NCBI GenBank assembly: GCA_013824115.1 | Contig: PNNG01000004.1 | Coordinates: forward strand, 45,497 to 109,496 | Origin: Sphingobacteriaceae bacterium | GTDB lineage: Bacteria > Bacteroidota > Bacteroidia > UBA7662 | Length of the DNA stretch: 64,000 bases | Direction of reading: 5' to 3' | Part shown: positions 52,671 to 62,247 of the stretch, one piece after another | Layout: each line of letters starts with the position of its first letter | Position numbering within the stretch: position 1 is the first letter of the stretch | The notes under the pieces: generated by a model | Database searches by the model: none | Seen by the model: the letters and a program-made list of their open reading frames with translations, nothing else | What the model was told of the DNA's origin: nothing | Position numbers and translations under genes: made by a program

Positions 52671-53618
52671 ATGCTGAATCGCCGCCACCTTCGACTCAAG
52701 GTATTGCAGTCGCTTTACGCCTACCACCAGTCGGAAGTTAAAGATTTGCAAAAAGGAGAGCAAGAATTGCTTCGGAACATCGAAAAGATGTCGGAAGCCT
52801 ACATTTTGTCGCTCAAGCTCGTGGATGACCTCATTCACTATACCCAGCATTGGGCCGATGAGCGTGATGCCAAAATGTTGGCCACCATCCAAAACAGGAA
52901 GGAAAGCCGCAAGTTTGGTGAAAATGTATTTGGCAAACACTTGAATGCATGTGAACCCTACACGCAAGCACTCAAAAAGTATAAAATCAAAGGACAAACA
53001 CTCGATCCTGAGTTTCTGCGGAAGCTATTCATGACCTTTTCGGAAACAGAAGCCTACCAAAGCTACATTGCCCTTGAGGAACCATCATCGGAGGCCGACT
53101 TGGGCTTGATTCAGGTTTTATACAAGCATATTTTATTAAAAAGTGAAGTGGTGGATGGCTTTTTCGAGGAGAAGTCGATGTATTGGGAAGCCGATAAAGC
53201 CCTCGTTTCTGCCGCCGTACAAAAAACCATCAAAGAAGCTTTTAAGAACAGTGAGCATTTCAGATTGATTGAATTGAGCCGCGACTGGGGAAGTGATTGG
53301 GCGTTTGCTCAAGGTATATTCAGGAAGGCCATACTTCAAAACGAGGCTTACGAAAAGCTCATTCAAGAGAAAACAAGGGGTTGGGATTTAGAGCGGATAG
53401 CCATGATGGATGTACTGATCATTCAATTGGCGATTGCAGAGATGATCCAGGAAGTAGCCATCCCAGTGAAGGTAACCATGAATGAGTATTTGGAAATCGC
53501 CAAAACATACAGTACCCCCAAAAGCAGTCAGTTTATCAATGGCATCCTCGATAGTATTACCAAAGAGTTGGTGGCAAGTGGAGAAATTGCCAAAGCTGGT
53601 AGGGGTTTGATTGGATGA
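52671..53618 (+). CDS. nusB: Transcription antitermination factor NusB, extended form
   Basis: A 315-residue protein. The N-terminus MLNRRHLRLKVLQSLYAYHQ matches the RxKVxQxLYA start of NusB, and the C-terminal helices have ERIAMMDVLIIQLAIAEM and KVTMNEYLEIAKTYSTPKS with FINGILDSI. NusB with NusE (S10) binds boxA in rRNA leaders. It is more than twice the ~140-residue E. coli length: ~150 extra residues separate the first helix from the core. The extended form is common in Bacteroidota. Confidence 0.92.
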   Translation: MLNRRHLRLKVLQSLYAYHQSEVKDLQKGEQELLRNIEKMSEAYILSLKLVDDLIHYTQHWADERDAKMLATIQNRKESRKFGENVFGKHLNACEPYTQALKKYKIKGQTLDPEFLRKLFMTFSETEAYQSYIALEEPSSEADLGLIQVLYKHILLKSEVVDGFFEEKSMYWEADKALVSAAVQKTIKEAFKNSEHFRLIELSRDWGSDWAFAQGIFRKAILQNEAYEKLIQEKTRGWDLERIAMMDVLIIQLAIAEMIQEVAIPVKVTMNEYLEIAKTYSTPKSSQFINGILDSITKELVASGEIAKAGRGLIG

Positions 53619-53637
53619 ATACACTTAAATTCGCAAA

Positions 53638-54096
53638 ATGAAAAAGTTGGTTTTTGCCCTCTTTTGGGTGGGCACTTTAATGACGATCGGTTGCAGCAAC
53701 AACGGCAACGAAGAAGTGAGCGAACAAGCCATTATGAACCCGCTTTCTGCCGAAAATGAAGGAAAAAGCGCCAATGGGAAATTGCCTGAAATGACGTTCG
53801 ACAAAGATCTACACGATTTTGGAACCATTGCCGAGGGCGAAAAGGTAACTTACTCTTTCCGGTTTAAAAACACAGGCAATAGCGATTTAATTATTCAAAC
53901 TGCCAGTGGTTCTTGTGGTTGCACGGTTCCCGAATACCCGCAAAAGCCGATTAAAGCAGGAGAAACGGGTTTTATCAAAGTGCAATTTAACAGCGAAGGC
54001 CGTGCTGGTATTCAAGAAAAACAAGTTACGATTGTAGCCAATACCATTCCCAATACACTTACCCTTAAAATTAAAGCTGAAGTCAGCGAACGATAA
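53638..54096 (+). CDS. DUF1573 lipoprotein
   Basis: A 152-residue lipoprotein with signal and lipobox (LMTIGC, Cys near residue 19), a short acidic linker, and a DUF1573 immunoglobulin-like domain from MTFDKDLHDFGTIAEGE to the end, with the conserved SCGCTVPEYP. DUF1573 proteins are abundant in Bacteroidota and of unknown function; they resemble MSP/ASPM-type adhesion domains. It sits between nusB (19 bp) and yajC (1 bp), which suggests co-transcription. Confidence 0.88.
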   Translation: MKKLVFALFWVGTLMTIGCSNNGNEEVSEQAIMNPLSAENEGKSANGKLPEMTFDKDLHDFGTIAEGEKVTYSFRFKNTGNSDLIIQTASGSCGCTVPEYPQKPIKAGETGFIKVQFNSEGRAGIQEKQVTIVANTIPNTLTLKIKAEVSER

Positions 54097-54097
54097 A

Positions 54098-54430
54098 ATG
54101 AGCAATCTTTTTTTAATGGCCCCGCCGCAGGGAACTGAAGGCGCAGGCAATCCACTTGTAGCCCTCCTACCTTGGGTATTGATTTTTGTGGTGATTTATT
54201 TCTTTATGATTCGCCCGCAAAACAAAAAAGCCAAAGACCAGAAGCTTTTTCGTGAAAACATTGCCAAAGGCGACCGCATCGTCACCATTGGTGGCGTTCA
54301 TGGTAAGATCATTGAATTGGGTGATACAACGGTTATCATAGAGGTAGAAGGTCAAATGCGATTGAAAATCGAAAAAACAGCCATCTCTCAAGAAAATACG
54401 CTGATAGCCTATCCACCAGATAAAAAATAA
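54098..54430 (+). CDS. yajC: Preprotein translocase subunit YajC
   Basis: A 110-residue single-pass inner-membrane protein of the SecDF-YajC complex. The N-terminal TM is VALLPWVLIFVVIYFFMI, followed by RPQNKKAKDQ, which is the signature, then GDRIVTIGGVHGKIIEL and a short C-terminal region. The length is normal. SecDF is not in the window. A terminator follows at 54434-54456, so coaE has separate transcription or reads through. Confidence 0.95.
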   Translation: MSNLFLMAPPQGTEGAGNPLVALLPWVLIFVVIYFFMIRPQNKKAKDQKLFRENIAKGDRIVTIGGVHGKIIELGDTTVIIEVEGQMRLKIEKTAISQENTLIAYPPDKK

Positions 54431-54433
54431 CCA

Positions 54434-54456
54434 AGAGGCTCCGGCCTCTTTTTTTT
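54434..54456 (+). terminator. Rho-independent terminator after yajC
   Basis: AGAGGC (54434-54439), loop TCCG, GCCTCT (54444-54449) and seven or eight T. It lies 4 bp after the yajC stop and 6 bp before the coaE ATG. Confidence 0.85.
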
Positions 54457-54461
54457 ATGCT

Positions 54462-55064
54462 ATGAAACTGCAGGTTGGCATAACAGGTAATATGGGCAGC
54501 GGCAAATCAACCGCCTGCTCCATTTTTGCATCCCTGGGAATCCCCATTTACGATGCCGATAGCCGGGCAAAATGGCTCATGACGCATGATCTGCTGTTAC
54601 GTAATGAGCTCATCAAGCTTTTGGGAGAAACAACATACGATGAATCAGGCAGTCTGAACCGCGCATGGATAGCACAACAAGTATTTACAAATCCCGAAAA
54701 ATTAACGCAACTCAACGCACTTGTCCACCCCGCTGTAGCCGCCGATGCCCGTGAATGGCACACATCACAAAGCAGCTTATATACGCTGCGTGAAGCGGCT
54801 TTACTCATAGAATCGGGCTCTTACAAACAACTCGATCGACTCATTGTAGTTACAGCCCCTGAAAATTTACGAGTAGAGCGCGTCATGCAACGCGACGGGT
54901 TATCAGCAAGCGAGGTTCAGGCGCGTTTAAGTAAGCAGTTGCCTGAATCGGAAAAAGTAAAGCTTGCAGATTTTGTAATCGTAAACGATGGAGAACAGCC
55001 ACTGAGCAAACAAGTGCTTGCTATTCATCAAGCACTTTCACAGCTTGCTGAGCTAACATCCTGA
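54462..55064 (+). CDS. coaE: Dephospho-CoA kinase
   Basis: A 200-residue P-loop kinase for the last step of CoA synthesis. P-loop GITGNMGSGKSTACS (residues ~6-20), DADSRAKWLM, HPAVAADAREW, EAALLIESG and the lid region ENLRVERVMQRDG are all conserved. The start is an ATG directly after the yajC terminator, which is an unusually tight arrangement. The 3' end overlaps the convergent RsmF-like gene by 44 bp. Confidence 0.95.
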   Translation: MKLQVGITGNMGSGKSTACSIFASLGIPIYDADSRAKWLMTHDLLLRNELIKLLGETTYDESGSLNRAWIAQQVFTNPEKLTQLNALVHPAVAADAREWHTSQSSLYTLREAALLIESGSYKQLDRLIVVTAPENLRVERVMQRDGLSASEVQARLSKQLPESEKVKLADFVIVNDGEQPLSKQVLAIHQALSQLAELTS

Positions 55065-56400
55065 TTTTTTCGTTGGCCGGATAGCAATTTAACAACTTGC
55101 CTTTCATTTTATATCCCCAACCCAAAGTATGCTCGCCGTATTTAACTAAAAAATTTCCTTCGGGCACCTCATTCAATTGAAAGTCCTTTCGGGCCAGGTA
55201 CCACAGTGCCAAAGTAGCTTGCAGCTGTACCTGGGGCATGTTCAATTGTATATCGGTTGCCAAAGCCAGGGCATGTGCAGGTAGCCAAGGTCTGCCTTTG
55301 GGTATTTCTCCCAATGCTGTGCCCCAACGCAAAAGAGGAAGCCGCTTTTCTACCCGTTCGCACCATTCCAGCTGATTTCTATTGCCTACGTACCACATGC
55401 CTTTTGGGCTTCTGACATGCATCAGTTGTGAATCGTAGTGAACTACATTGCGTATTTCCAAAGGCAAAGGCATCTCTTCTTTATCAGCCCATTTAGAGGG
55501 TTTTTCATTTGAACCGGGCGTCTGAAATACGGCTATAAAAAATCCCTCACCCTTAGATGTGCCTGGAAATGCATGATAGGCGTGGCCAGTGGGAACGGTC
55601 CTATCCACTTCATGAGCATCTACAAAGCCCCACTCCGAGGGCAAATCTAAACGGAATGGAATCAAACCATGCTGCTGCAAACGGTGCCATTGTTGCTCAT
55701 TTTCAGCACAACTAAAAGTACATGTACTATAGATGAGATAGCCACCGGGCTGCAGTAAAGGCAGGGCTTCGTTCATAATTTGGCTTTGAAGCACACTGCA
55801 TTGTTCGGACAATGCGGCATGCCAATGTTGGCGACTATCAGGGTCTTTGCGAAACATACCTTCGCCGCTACAAGGTACATCCAGCAGTAATAGATCGGCT
55901 TGCAAGCCAGTGGCAGCTAAATGGGCAGCCGAAGTGTTACTTACCACTACCCTGCTGTTTCCCCACCTATCCATATTTGCCTTTAGTATTTCAGCACGTT
56001 TGGGTATAATTTCATTGGCCAACAGCCAACCATCGTGATGCAAAGCATCAGCTAGGATGGTAGTTTTGCCGCCGGGCGCTGCCGAAATATCAATGGCCAT
56101 CCGGGCTGCAGGCAGCCGCTTGAGTATGGCCGACAATAGCATCGACGAACTTTCTTGTACGTAATAGGCACCGGCATGAAAGGCTGGGTCGAGCGTAAAT
56201 ACAGGCCTTTCATGCAACCAAAAAGCTTCGTCTGCCCACGGAATGGCTTGGTGTTTTTGAAGAGGCAGCCCCGTTGCCTTGTGTTTATTTAACCGGATGG
56301 AAGTTGCATGCGGCGGTTCTAATAGCGCTGCTATCATGCTATCGGCAAAGCCGGGCAGCTCTTCATACAAACGTTTTACAAAGGCTTCTGGTATCTCCAT
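55021..56400 (-). CDS. RsmF-like rRNA m5C methyltransferase (NOL1/NOP2/Sun)
   Basis: A 459-residue SAM-dependent methyltransferase. An N-terminal RNA-binding segment precedes the catalytic core: DISAAPGGKTTILADAL (SAM motif I), DVPCSGEGMF with one active-site Cys, and YSTCTFSCAENEQ with the nucleophile Cys. The C-terminal ~150 residues resemble the RsmF/PUA-like extension. It likely methylates a 16S rRNA cytosine. ATG 56400 is chosen over TTG 56406. It follows the TPR gene but a terminator lies between. Confidence 0.9.
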   Translation of the reverse strand: MEIPEAFVKRLYEELPGFADSMIAALLEPPHATSIRLNKHKATGLPLQKHQAIPWADEAFWLHERPVFTLDPAFHAGAYYVQESSSMLLSAILKRLPAARMAIDISAAPGGKTTILADALHHDGWLLANEIIPKRAEILKANMDRWGNSRVVVSNTSAAHLAATGLQADLLLLDVPCSGEGMFRKDPDSRQHWHAALSEQCSVLQSQIMNEALPLLQPGGYLIYSTCTFSCAENEQQWHRLQQHGLIPFRLDLPSEWGFVDAHEVDRTVPTGHAYHAFPGTSKGEGFFIAVFQTPGSNEKPSKWADKEEMPLPLEIRNVVHYDSQLMHVRSPKGMWYVGNRNQLEWCERVEKRLPLLRWGTALGEIPKGRPWLPAHALALATDIQLNMPQVQLQATLALWYLARKDFQLNEVPEGNFLVKYGEHTLGWGYKMKGKLLNCYPANEKIRMLAQQAVKVLDE

Positions 56401-56404
56401 AAAC

Positions 56405-56427
56405 AAAAACTGCCCCTTCCGGGGCAG
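56405..56427 (-). terminator. Terminator between the TPR and RsmF-like genes
   Basis: CTGCCCC (56410-56416), loop TTCC, GGGGCAG (56421-56427); on the minus strand a T run (56405-56409) follows. It lies 20 bp after the TPR stop and directly before the RsmF-like ATG. Confidence 0.8.
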
Positions 56428-56447
56428 TAAAATGACAGTGACTTGGT

Positions 56448-57578
56448 TTATTTACCAGCGGCATCCCGCTTCTTTTTCATTTCCAGGGCCTTATCATTCA
56501 ACTTCAACTGAGCGTAAAGTTGTTGTAATGAAGCCATCGTGTTGGCATCTTTGGGATCAATTTCATGGGCCTTTTCGAGGAACGGACGTGCCTTTTCAAA
56601 AACATCCTTGGCTTTCTTCACCGCCTCTTCGTATTTCTTTTGTTGGTTAAAAGGTATTTTGTTGGCTTCATTCGCCAATTCAGCACCCTCGTTAAAGAAC
56701 AAAGCACCTAAGTTGTAATACGCGTCAAAGTAATTGGGTTTGTTATCAATGGCTTTTTGGTAATTGATGGCTGCCTTTTCTTTGTCCTTCAATTGATCGT
56801 ATGCGGTACCTAAGGCAAAATAGAGTGTAGCATTTGATGGGTCGAGCTTAATGGCAGCATCCAAGTTCTGAATCACCTCTTTCTGGCGACCTTGAATAAG
56901 ATAGATATTCAACTCATCAATGACCAATCCCACCTCGCTTGGAAACTCCTTGCGTCCCAAAACCAAGTACTCAATGGCTTTGGCCGTATCGCGCTCCTCT
57001 TTGCTAATTTGAGCAAGGGTTTGGTAAATAGCCGGTTTTTTGTAGTTCTGATCTAACAGTTTATTAAAAAAACCAGCGGCCTTTTTGTTGTCGTTTAAAC
57101 GCTCGGCCGTTAAGGCAGCATTGAATAAGATGGAGGTATCAGCCGGATCATAGGCCAGTAGGGTCTCGAAATCAGACAATGCCTTTACAAACTCCTTTTT
57201 TATGTACGATTCTACGCCCCTATTGTAAATGTTGGCTTTGGCAGAGGCAATTTTCCGACGCGAGTCGTCCGAAAAATCATTTTTAGTATCGAGCTTCAAG
57301 CTGCGCACATAACTTTCAAGTGCCGAGGCCAAAGGGTCTTTCGACAAACTCGCAAAGGCTTCGTTTCCAAAGATTCCGAGATAGATTTCGCCACGGTAGT
57401 ACCAGGCTTTGGCCGACTCCGACGTTTTAGGATTATTCACAGCCTCGTCAATGGCCGCAAGGGCTTTGTCGAGTTCACCGTGACGGTTGTACAAAATAGC
57501 ACTTTGTACTTTTTGGTTTTGTGCTACCAGCTGTTGTGTTCCTAACAACAGTATGGCTGCCAGCAAGAGCTTTTTCAT
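56448..57578 (-). CDS. Tetratricopeptide-repeat protein, exported
   Basis: A 376-residue protein with a cleavable signal (LLLAAILLLGTQQLVAQ). At least six TPR units follow; recognisable examples are SAKAWYYRGEIYLGI, DTSILFNAALTAERL, NATLYFALGTAYDQL and YFDAYYNLGALFFNE. It probably scaffolds a periplasmic or envelope complex; no enzymatic domain is present. It starts 11 bp after the gyrA stop, so it is co-transcribed with gyrA and ends at a terminator. Confidence 0.9.
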   Translation of the reverse strand: MKKLLLAAILLLGTQQLVAQNQKVQSAILYNRHGELDKALAAIDEAVNNPKTSESAKAWYYRGEIYLGIFGNEAFASLSKDPLASALESYVRSLKLDTKNDFSDDSRRKIASAKANIYNRGVESYIKKEFVKALSDFETLLAYDPADTSILFNAALTAERLNDNKKAAGFFNKLLDQNYKKPAIYQTLAQISKEERDTAKAIEYLVLGRKEFPSEVGLVIDELNIYLIQGRQKEVIQNLDAAIKLDPSNATLYFALGTAYDQLKDKEKAAINYQKAIDNKPNYFDAYYNLGALFFNEGAELANEANKIPFNQQKKYEEAVKKAKDVFEKARPFLEKAHEIDPKDANTMASLQQLYAQLKLNDKALEMKKKRDAAGK

Positions 57579-57589
57579 GACTTCTAAAA

Positions 57590-60079
57590 TTATGCTTCAG
57601 TGTTAGAATCTTCGGTGTTTTCTTCGTTTTCGCTTTCTTCTTCGCGCTTCACTTTGGTAATCGATGCAATGGCATCGCCTTCTTTGAGCTTAATCAAACG
57701 AACTCCTTGAGTGGCTCGTCCCATTACCCGCAATTCGGCTACTCCCGTTCTGATGGTAACACCCTTCTGGTTGATAATCATCAAATCGAACTCATCAGTA
57801 ACATCCAAAATGCCTACCAGTTTTCCAGTTTTTTCGGTCACATTCAAAGTGCGTACCCCTTTTCCACCTCTGTTGGTGATGCGGTATTCATCTAAATCTG
57901 AACGTTTGCCGTAGCCGGTTTCTGATACTACCAGGATGGTCGACTGCTGGTCGTCGACACAAACCATGCCAACCACCTCGTCGTGCTCATTGTCGAGCGA
58001 AATGCCCCTTACACCAGTTGCCGTTCTGCCCATAGGACGCACCTTTTCTTCTGGGAAACGGATGGCCCTACCAGAACGCACTGCCAACAGCACCTCCGAC
58101 TTGCCGGTAGTAAGCTTGGCCTCCAGCAATTGGTCGCCTTCGTTGATGCCAATGGCATTAATGCCATTTACGCGTGGACGACTGTATGCTTCCAGGGATG
58201 TTTTTTTAATCACGCCCTGCTTGGTGCAGAACATGATAAAGGTGTTGTTGATGTATTCTTCATCGGTAAGGTTCTTAACGGCTATGTAAGCCCTTATTTT
58301 ATCATCCGACGGAATGGCAATCATATTCTGAACAGCGCGTCCCTTGGTGTTTTTTCCACCTTCGGGTATTTCGTACACCCTGAGCCAGAAACACCTGCCT
58401 TGTTCGGTGAAGAACAGCATATAATTGTGTGTGGAGGCTACAAAAATGTGCTCGATAAAATCTTCATCTCGGGTTGCCCCTCCTTGCGCGCCTCTTCCTC
58501 CACGGGTTTGAACGCGGTACTCGGTAATAGGCGTACGCTTCATGTATCCCAAATGCGAAATGGTAATTACCACGTCTTCATCGGCAATCATGTCTTCCAT
58601 GCGGAAATCGCCAGCGGCATATTCTATTACCGAACGGCGGTCGTCGCCATAACGCTCTTTGATTTCAAGCAATTCGTCTTTGATGATCTGCATACGCATT
58701 CCCTCATCGGCCAAAATGGCTAGCAAGCGGGCAATGAGTTGCATGATCTCTTCGTATTCGCGCTTGATCTTGTCGCGTTCCATGCCTGTGAGGCGCTGCA
58801 AACGCAACTCAAGGATGGCCTTGGCTTGAATTTCACTCAAACCAAAGTTCTCCATCAAACCGGTTTTGGCTTCGTCGGGCGTGGCAGAATTGCGGATGAG
58901 GGCAATCACCTGATCGAGATGATCGAGTGCGATGAGGTAACCCTGCAAAATATGGGCTTTCTTTTCAGCCTCGCGCAATTCGTATTCTGTGCGGCGAATC
59001 ACCACTTCGTGGCGGTGTTCTACGAAGTGAACGATGAGGTCTTTGAGGTTGAGCGCAACCGGACGACCTTTTACCAGCGCAATATTGTTCACCGAGAAGG
59101 TGCTCTGCAAACTGGTATATTTATAAAGGTGGTTGAGCACCACGCTGGCCATGGCATCGCGCTTGATTTCGTACACCACACGCATGCCGTCGCGGTCCGA
59201 TTCATCACGGATATCGCTGATGCCCTCCAGCTTCTTTTCGTTCACCAATTCCGCCGTTTTCTGCAGCATATCGGCCTTGTTCACCAAGAAGGGAATTTCG
59301 GTAACGATGATCCGCTCGCGACCGTTTTCGAGGACTTCGATATTGGTTTTGGCACGAATCACAATTCTGCCTCTACCCGTCAGAAGCGCATCACGTACAC
59401 CTTCGTAGCCGTAAATGATACCTCCGGTTGGGAAATCGGGCGCTTTAACGTGTTGTATCAGTGTTTCAATAGGAATGTCTCTGTCATCGATGTAAGCCAC
59501 TATGCCATCCACCACTTCTCGCAAGTTGTGCGGGGCCATATTGGTGGCCATGCCTACAGCAATGCCCGAAGAACCGTTGATAAGCAGGTTGGGGAATTTA
59601 CTGGGAAGTACGGTAGGCTCTTCCAATGAATCATCAAAGTTGAGTTGGAAAGCAACCGTTTCCTTTTCAATGTCGTTCAGCAACTCCTCGGCCATGCGGG
59701 TAAGGCGGGCTTCGGTGTAACGCATGGCGGCGGGACTGTCGCCATCCACCGAACCAAAGTTACCTTGACCATCAACCAACGGATAACGCAAACTCCAATC
59801 CTGGGCCATGCGCACCATGGTATCGTATACCGAACTGTCGCCATGCGGGTGATACTTACCCAGTACCTCACCCACAATCCTTGCCGACTTCTTATAGGGT
59901 TTGTTGTAATTCACCCCCAACTCGTTCATTCCAAATAAAACCCGGCGGTGCACTGGCTTCAAACCATCGCGAACGTCTGGCAAAGCACGTGATACAATTA
60001 CCGACATCGAATAATCGATGTAGGCCGCTTTCATTTCATCTTCAATGTTGATGGGTATAATCTTCTCTCCTTCAGCCAT
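57590..60079 (-). CDS. gyrA: DNA gyrase subunit A
   Basis: An 829-residue type IIA topoisomerase subunit. The opening [20 protein letters not shown] and [20 protein letters not shown] are GyrA-typical, the catalytic Tyr121 is in [10 protein letters not shown], and the C-terminal beta-pinwheel contains the GyrA-box-like TRGGRGAQG. Resistance-region positions are S82 and D86 (GDSSVYD), equal to the quinolone-sensitive E. coli S83/D87. The acidic tail ends NTEDSNTEA. ParC was considered but the N-terminus and box favour GyrA. Confidence 0.96.
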   Translation of the reverse strand: MAEGEKIIPINIEDEMKAAYIDYSMSVIVSRALPDVRDGLKPVHRRVLFGMNELGVNYNKPYKKSARIVGEVLGKYHPHGDSSVYDTMVRMAQDWSLRYPLVDGQGNFGSVDGDSPAAMRYTEARLTRMAEELLNDIEKETVAFQLNFDDSLEEPTVLPSKFPNLLINGSSGIAVGMATNMAPHNLREVVDGIVAYIDDRDIPIETLIQHVKAPDFPTGGIIYGYEGVRDALLTGRGRIVIRAKTNIEVLENGRERIIVTEIPFLVNKADMLQKTAELVNEKKLEGISDIRDESDRDGMRVVYEIKRDAMASVVLNHLYKYTSLQSTFSVNNIALVKGRPVALNLKDLIVHFVEHRHEVVIRRTEYELREAEKKAHILQGYLIALDHLDQVIALIRNSATPDEAKTGLMENFGLSEIQAKAILELRLQRLTGMERDKIKREYEEIMQLIARLLAILADEGMRMQIIKDELLEIKERYGDDRRSVIEYAAGDFRMEDMIADEDVVITISHLGYMKRTPITEYRVQTRGGRGAQGGATRDEDFIEHIFVASTHNYMLFFTEQGRCFWLRVYEIPEGGKNTKGRAVQNMIAIPSDDKIRAYIAVKNLTDEEYINNTFIMFCTKQGVIKKTSLEAYSRPRVNGINAIGINEGDQLLEAKLTTGKSEVLLAVRSGRAIRFPEEKVRPMGRTATGVRGISLDNEHDEVVGMVCVDDQQSTILVVSETGYGKRSDLDEYRITNRGGKGVRTLNVTEKTGKLVGILDVTDEFDLMIINQKGVTIRTGVAELRVMGRATQGVRLIKLKEGDAIASITKVKREEESENEENTEDSNTEA

Positions 60080-60293
60080 CTGACTACAATATTGTTCTCG
60101 ATTAAATTAGAAGCCCGAAAATAGCAAAAATTGATGAGCTAAGCGACCACTTTGAAGACCAAGAATGGCTTTGAAAAATATGTCGACTCAAAACACGATT
60201 TACTTGCTGAAAATGAAAGGATTAAGCCAGGTAGAAAGTATCAACATCCAAAAGAAATTAATCCACAGCAGCATTTTTGCCATATTGGCCTGC

Positions 60294-60301
60294 TAAATTT
60301 G
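60294..60301 (+). promoter_or_regulatory. Candidate -7 promoter box for the exbB-rnhA run
   Basis: TAAATTTG matches TAnnTTTG exactly, 48 bp before the exbB ATG. A TTTG at 60276-60279 lies 14 bp upstream, closer than the usual ~19 bp. Confidence 0.35.
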
Positions 60302-60349
60302 CCAACACGCAATTAAAAAGGCATACCCATCGTTAAACGTACATTCTAA

Positions 60350-61036
60350 ATGGCAAGCATGTCACTTTTCCTTCAAATTACCGAAAGCACCCTACCCCAG
60401 CCCACCGAAGAGCGCCTCAATTTGCTTGAATTGGTGTTCAAAGGCGGGTTTTTCATGATTCCCTTGGTGATACTTTCATTCATTGCAGTTTACATTTTCG
60501 TAGAGCGCTACATGACCATCAAAAAAGCGCGCAAAGAAGATTCGCAGTTCATGAATCTTATCAAAGATTTTGTGGCATCGGGCAATATCCATTCGGCACA
60601 AGATCTTTGCAACAAAACCGACCATCCTCTGGCGCGCATGATGGCCAAGGGGGTGATGCGCATCGGCCGCCCGCTGAAAGACATTGAAACTGCCGTGGAA
60701 AACGTAGGTAAAATTGAGGTGGGCAAACTCGAAAAGAACATGGGCACCTTGGCAACCATTGCGGGTGCTGCACCTATGATTGGCTTCTTGGGCACAGTAA
60801 CCGGTATGATTCGAGCTTTTTACAATATGTCGAAGGCAGGTAATAATATCGATCCGGGTTTGTTGTCGGGAGGTATTTACGAGGCCATGATTACTACGGC
60901 CGCCGGTTTGGTGGTGGGCATCATTGCTTTTATTGGCTACAACTTTCTGGTATCCATGATCGATAAAGTAGTTCACAATCTGGAAACGCGCTCAGTTGAA
61001 TTCCTCGATTTGTTGCAAGAACCCTCGAAAAAATGA
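60350..61036 (+). CDS. exbB: MotA/TolQ/ExbB proton channel family protein
   Basis: A 228-residue inner-membrane protein with three TM helices: GGFFMIPLVILSFIAVYIFV (~31-50), LATIAGAAPMIGFLGTVTGM (~140-159) and ITTAAGLVVGIIAFIGYNFL. The GFLGTVTGMIRAFYNM segment is the family signature. With ExbD it uses the proton gradient to energise TonB receptors or Tol functions. TolQ is an alternative name. Its stop overlaps the exbD ATG (ATGA). Confidence 0.93.
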   Translation: MASMSLFLQITESTLPQPTEERLNLLELVFKGGFFMIPLVILSFIAVYIFVERYMTIKKARKEDSQFMNLIKDFVASGNIHSAQDLCNKTDHPLARMMAKGVMRIGRPLKDIETAVENVGKIEVGKLEKNMGTLATIAGAAPMIGFLGTVTGMIRAFYNMSKAGNNIDPGLLSGGIYEAMITTAAGLVVGIIAFIGYNFLVSMIDKVVHNLETRSVEFLDLLQEPSKK

Positions 61037-61428
61037 ACCTGAAAAAACGTAGCAAAAGGCTGATAGAATTCAGCATGTCGTCGATGACAGATATTGTTTT
61101 TCTGTTGTTGATATTTTTCATGTTGACCTCTACCCTCGTTTCTCCCAATGCGCTGAAACTCATTTTGCCCAAAAGTTCGGGGAAGACCCTCGCCAAGCAG
61201 TCTATTTCGGTGAGTATCGATCAGGACAAGCAACTGTACTTCAACCAAGACCGCATTGGTTTCGATGAGCTTGCCACACGTTTGGGCGATTTGGCGGCAA
61301 CCGAGGGCGAAGAAGCCACAGTGGTATTGAATGCCGAACGGAGCGTTCCGATTGAAGAAGTAGTGAAGGTGATGAGCATCGCCAATAAGCTCAAAATCAA
61401 AATGATTCTGGCAACCGACCCTGAATAA
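61033..61428 (+). CDS. exbD: Biopolymer transporter ExbD/TolR
   Basis: A 131-residue single-TM protein. The TM starts SMTDIVFLLLIFFMLTSTLV with Asp20, the protonatable residue of the channel. The periplasmic domain ends with EEVVKVMSIANKLKIKMIL, as in ExbD. It begins in overlap with exbB and ends 6 bp before the TonB-like gene, so all three are co-transcribed. TolR is the alternative name. Confidence 0.93.
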   Translation: MNLKKRSKRLIEFSMSSMTDIVFLLLIFFMLTSTLVSPNALKLILPKSSGKTLAKQSISVSIDQDKQLYFNQDRIGFDELATRLGDLAATEGEEATVVLNAERSVPIEEVVKVMSIANKLKIKMILATDPE

Positions 61429-61434
61429 TGAGCC

Positions 61435-62247
61435 ATGGAAAACGAAAAGAAAAACAACCTCCGAGGACTAGTTGGTACCCTTTTATTTCACGGGTTACTG
61501 TTGGGCTTGTTTTTGTTTTTTGGTTTTACCACCCCGCTCCCCTTGCCTGCTGAACAAGGCATAGCCATCAATTTTGGCACCAGCGACGAAGGCATGGGCG
61601 ATGTTCAGCCCGAAAACAGTGGCGATAATCAGTCGCAGGACGATGCCCCTGCAAGCCGACATACCAACAATGCCAGCAGCAGCAGTCAGCAGCAAGTAGC
61701 CACCCAGGATGTGGAAGATGCTCCTGTGGTAAAACCCAATCCGAATCCCAAAGTCACTCCCCGAAATACCGAAACCACACCCAAACCCACCGAAACCCCG
61801 GTAGAAGATCCCAAGCCTACAATAAATAACCGCGCCTTATATCCTCCTGGCACAGGAAGTGGTGCGAGTGGAGGATCACAAGGACAAACCGGCAGGCCTG
61901 GTGACCAAGGCAGCAGAGATGGTAGCCGCAATACCGATCGTCAGGGTGAAGGAGGTCGCGGCGGAGTCACCGGCTCACCCGATTATGATTTGGATGGCCG
62001 TAAAATCACAACCAAACCAGTTATTTCCGATAAATCTCAAAAGGAAGGACAAGTAGTGGTTTTGATTTGGGTGGATCAACGTGGGCGCGTTCTTCGAGCA
62101 CAACCTGGCCACAGGGGTACCACCATTACCGACGAAGCGCTTTGGGAAAAATGCAAAGCAGCCGCTATGAATGCCCGATTCACCCCAATTGAAGAAGGAC
62201 AAGAAGAACAACGCGGCACGATCACCTTCTTATTCAAGCTTGAATGA
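61435..62247 (+). CDS. TonB-like energy transducer
   Basis: A 270-residue protein with a single N-terminal TM (LVGTLLFHGLLLGLFLFFGF), a long Pro/Asn/Gly/Ser-rich periplasmic spacer (~45-190, including VVKPNPNPKVTPRNTETTP) and a C-terminal domain from GQVVVLIWVDQRGRVLRA to ITFLFKLE resembling the TonB/TolA C-terminus. It follows exbBD, which supports a transducer role, and a TonB receptor is encoded at 37.9 kb. The match to a canonical TonB box-binding domain is moderate. It ends overlapping folC. Confidence 0.8.
   Translation: MENEKKNNLRGLVGTLLFHGLLLGLFLFFGFTTPLPLPAEQGIAINFGTSDEGMGDVQPENSGDNQSQDDAPASRHTNNASSSSQQQVATQDVEDAPVVKPNPNPKVTPRNTETTPKPTETPVEDPKPTINNRALYPPGTGSGASGGSQGQTGRPGDQGSRDGSRNTDRQGEGGRGGVTGSPDYDLDGRKITTKPVISDKSQKEGQVVVLIWVDQRGRVLRAQPGHRGTTITDEALWEKCKAAAMNARFTPIEEGQEEQRGTITFLFKLE

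Noticed and set aside
60164..60295. 43-codon frame in the gyrA/exbB gap
   Set aside because: No Shine-Dalgarno, ordinary composition, and its end runs into the candidate promoter box for exbB.
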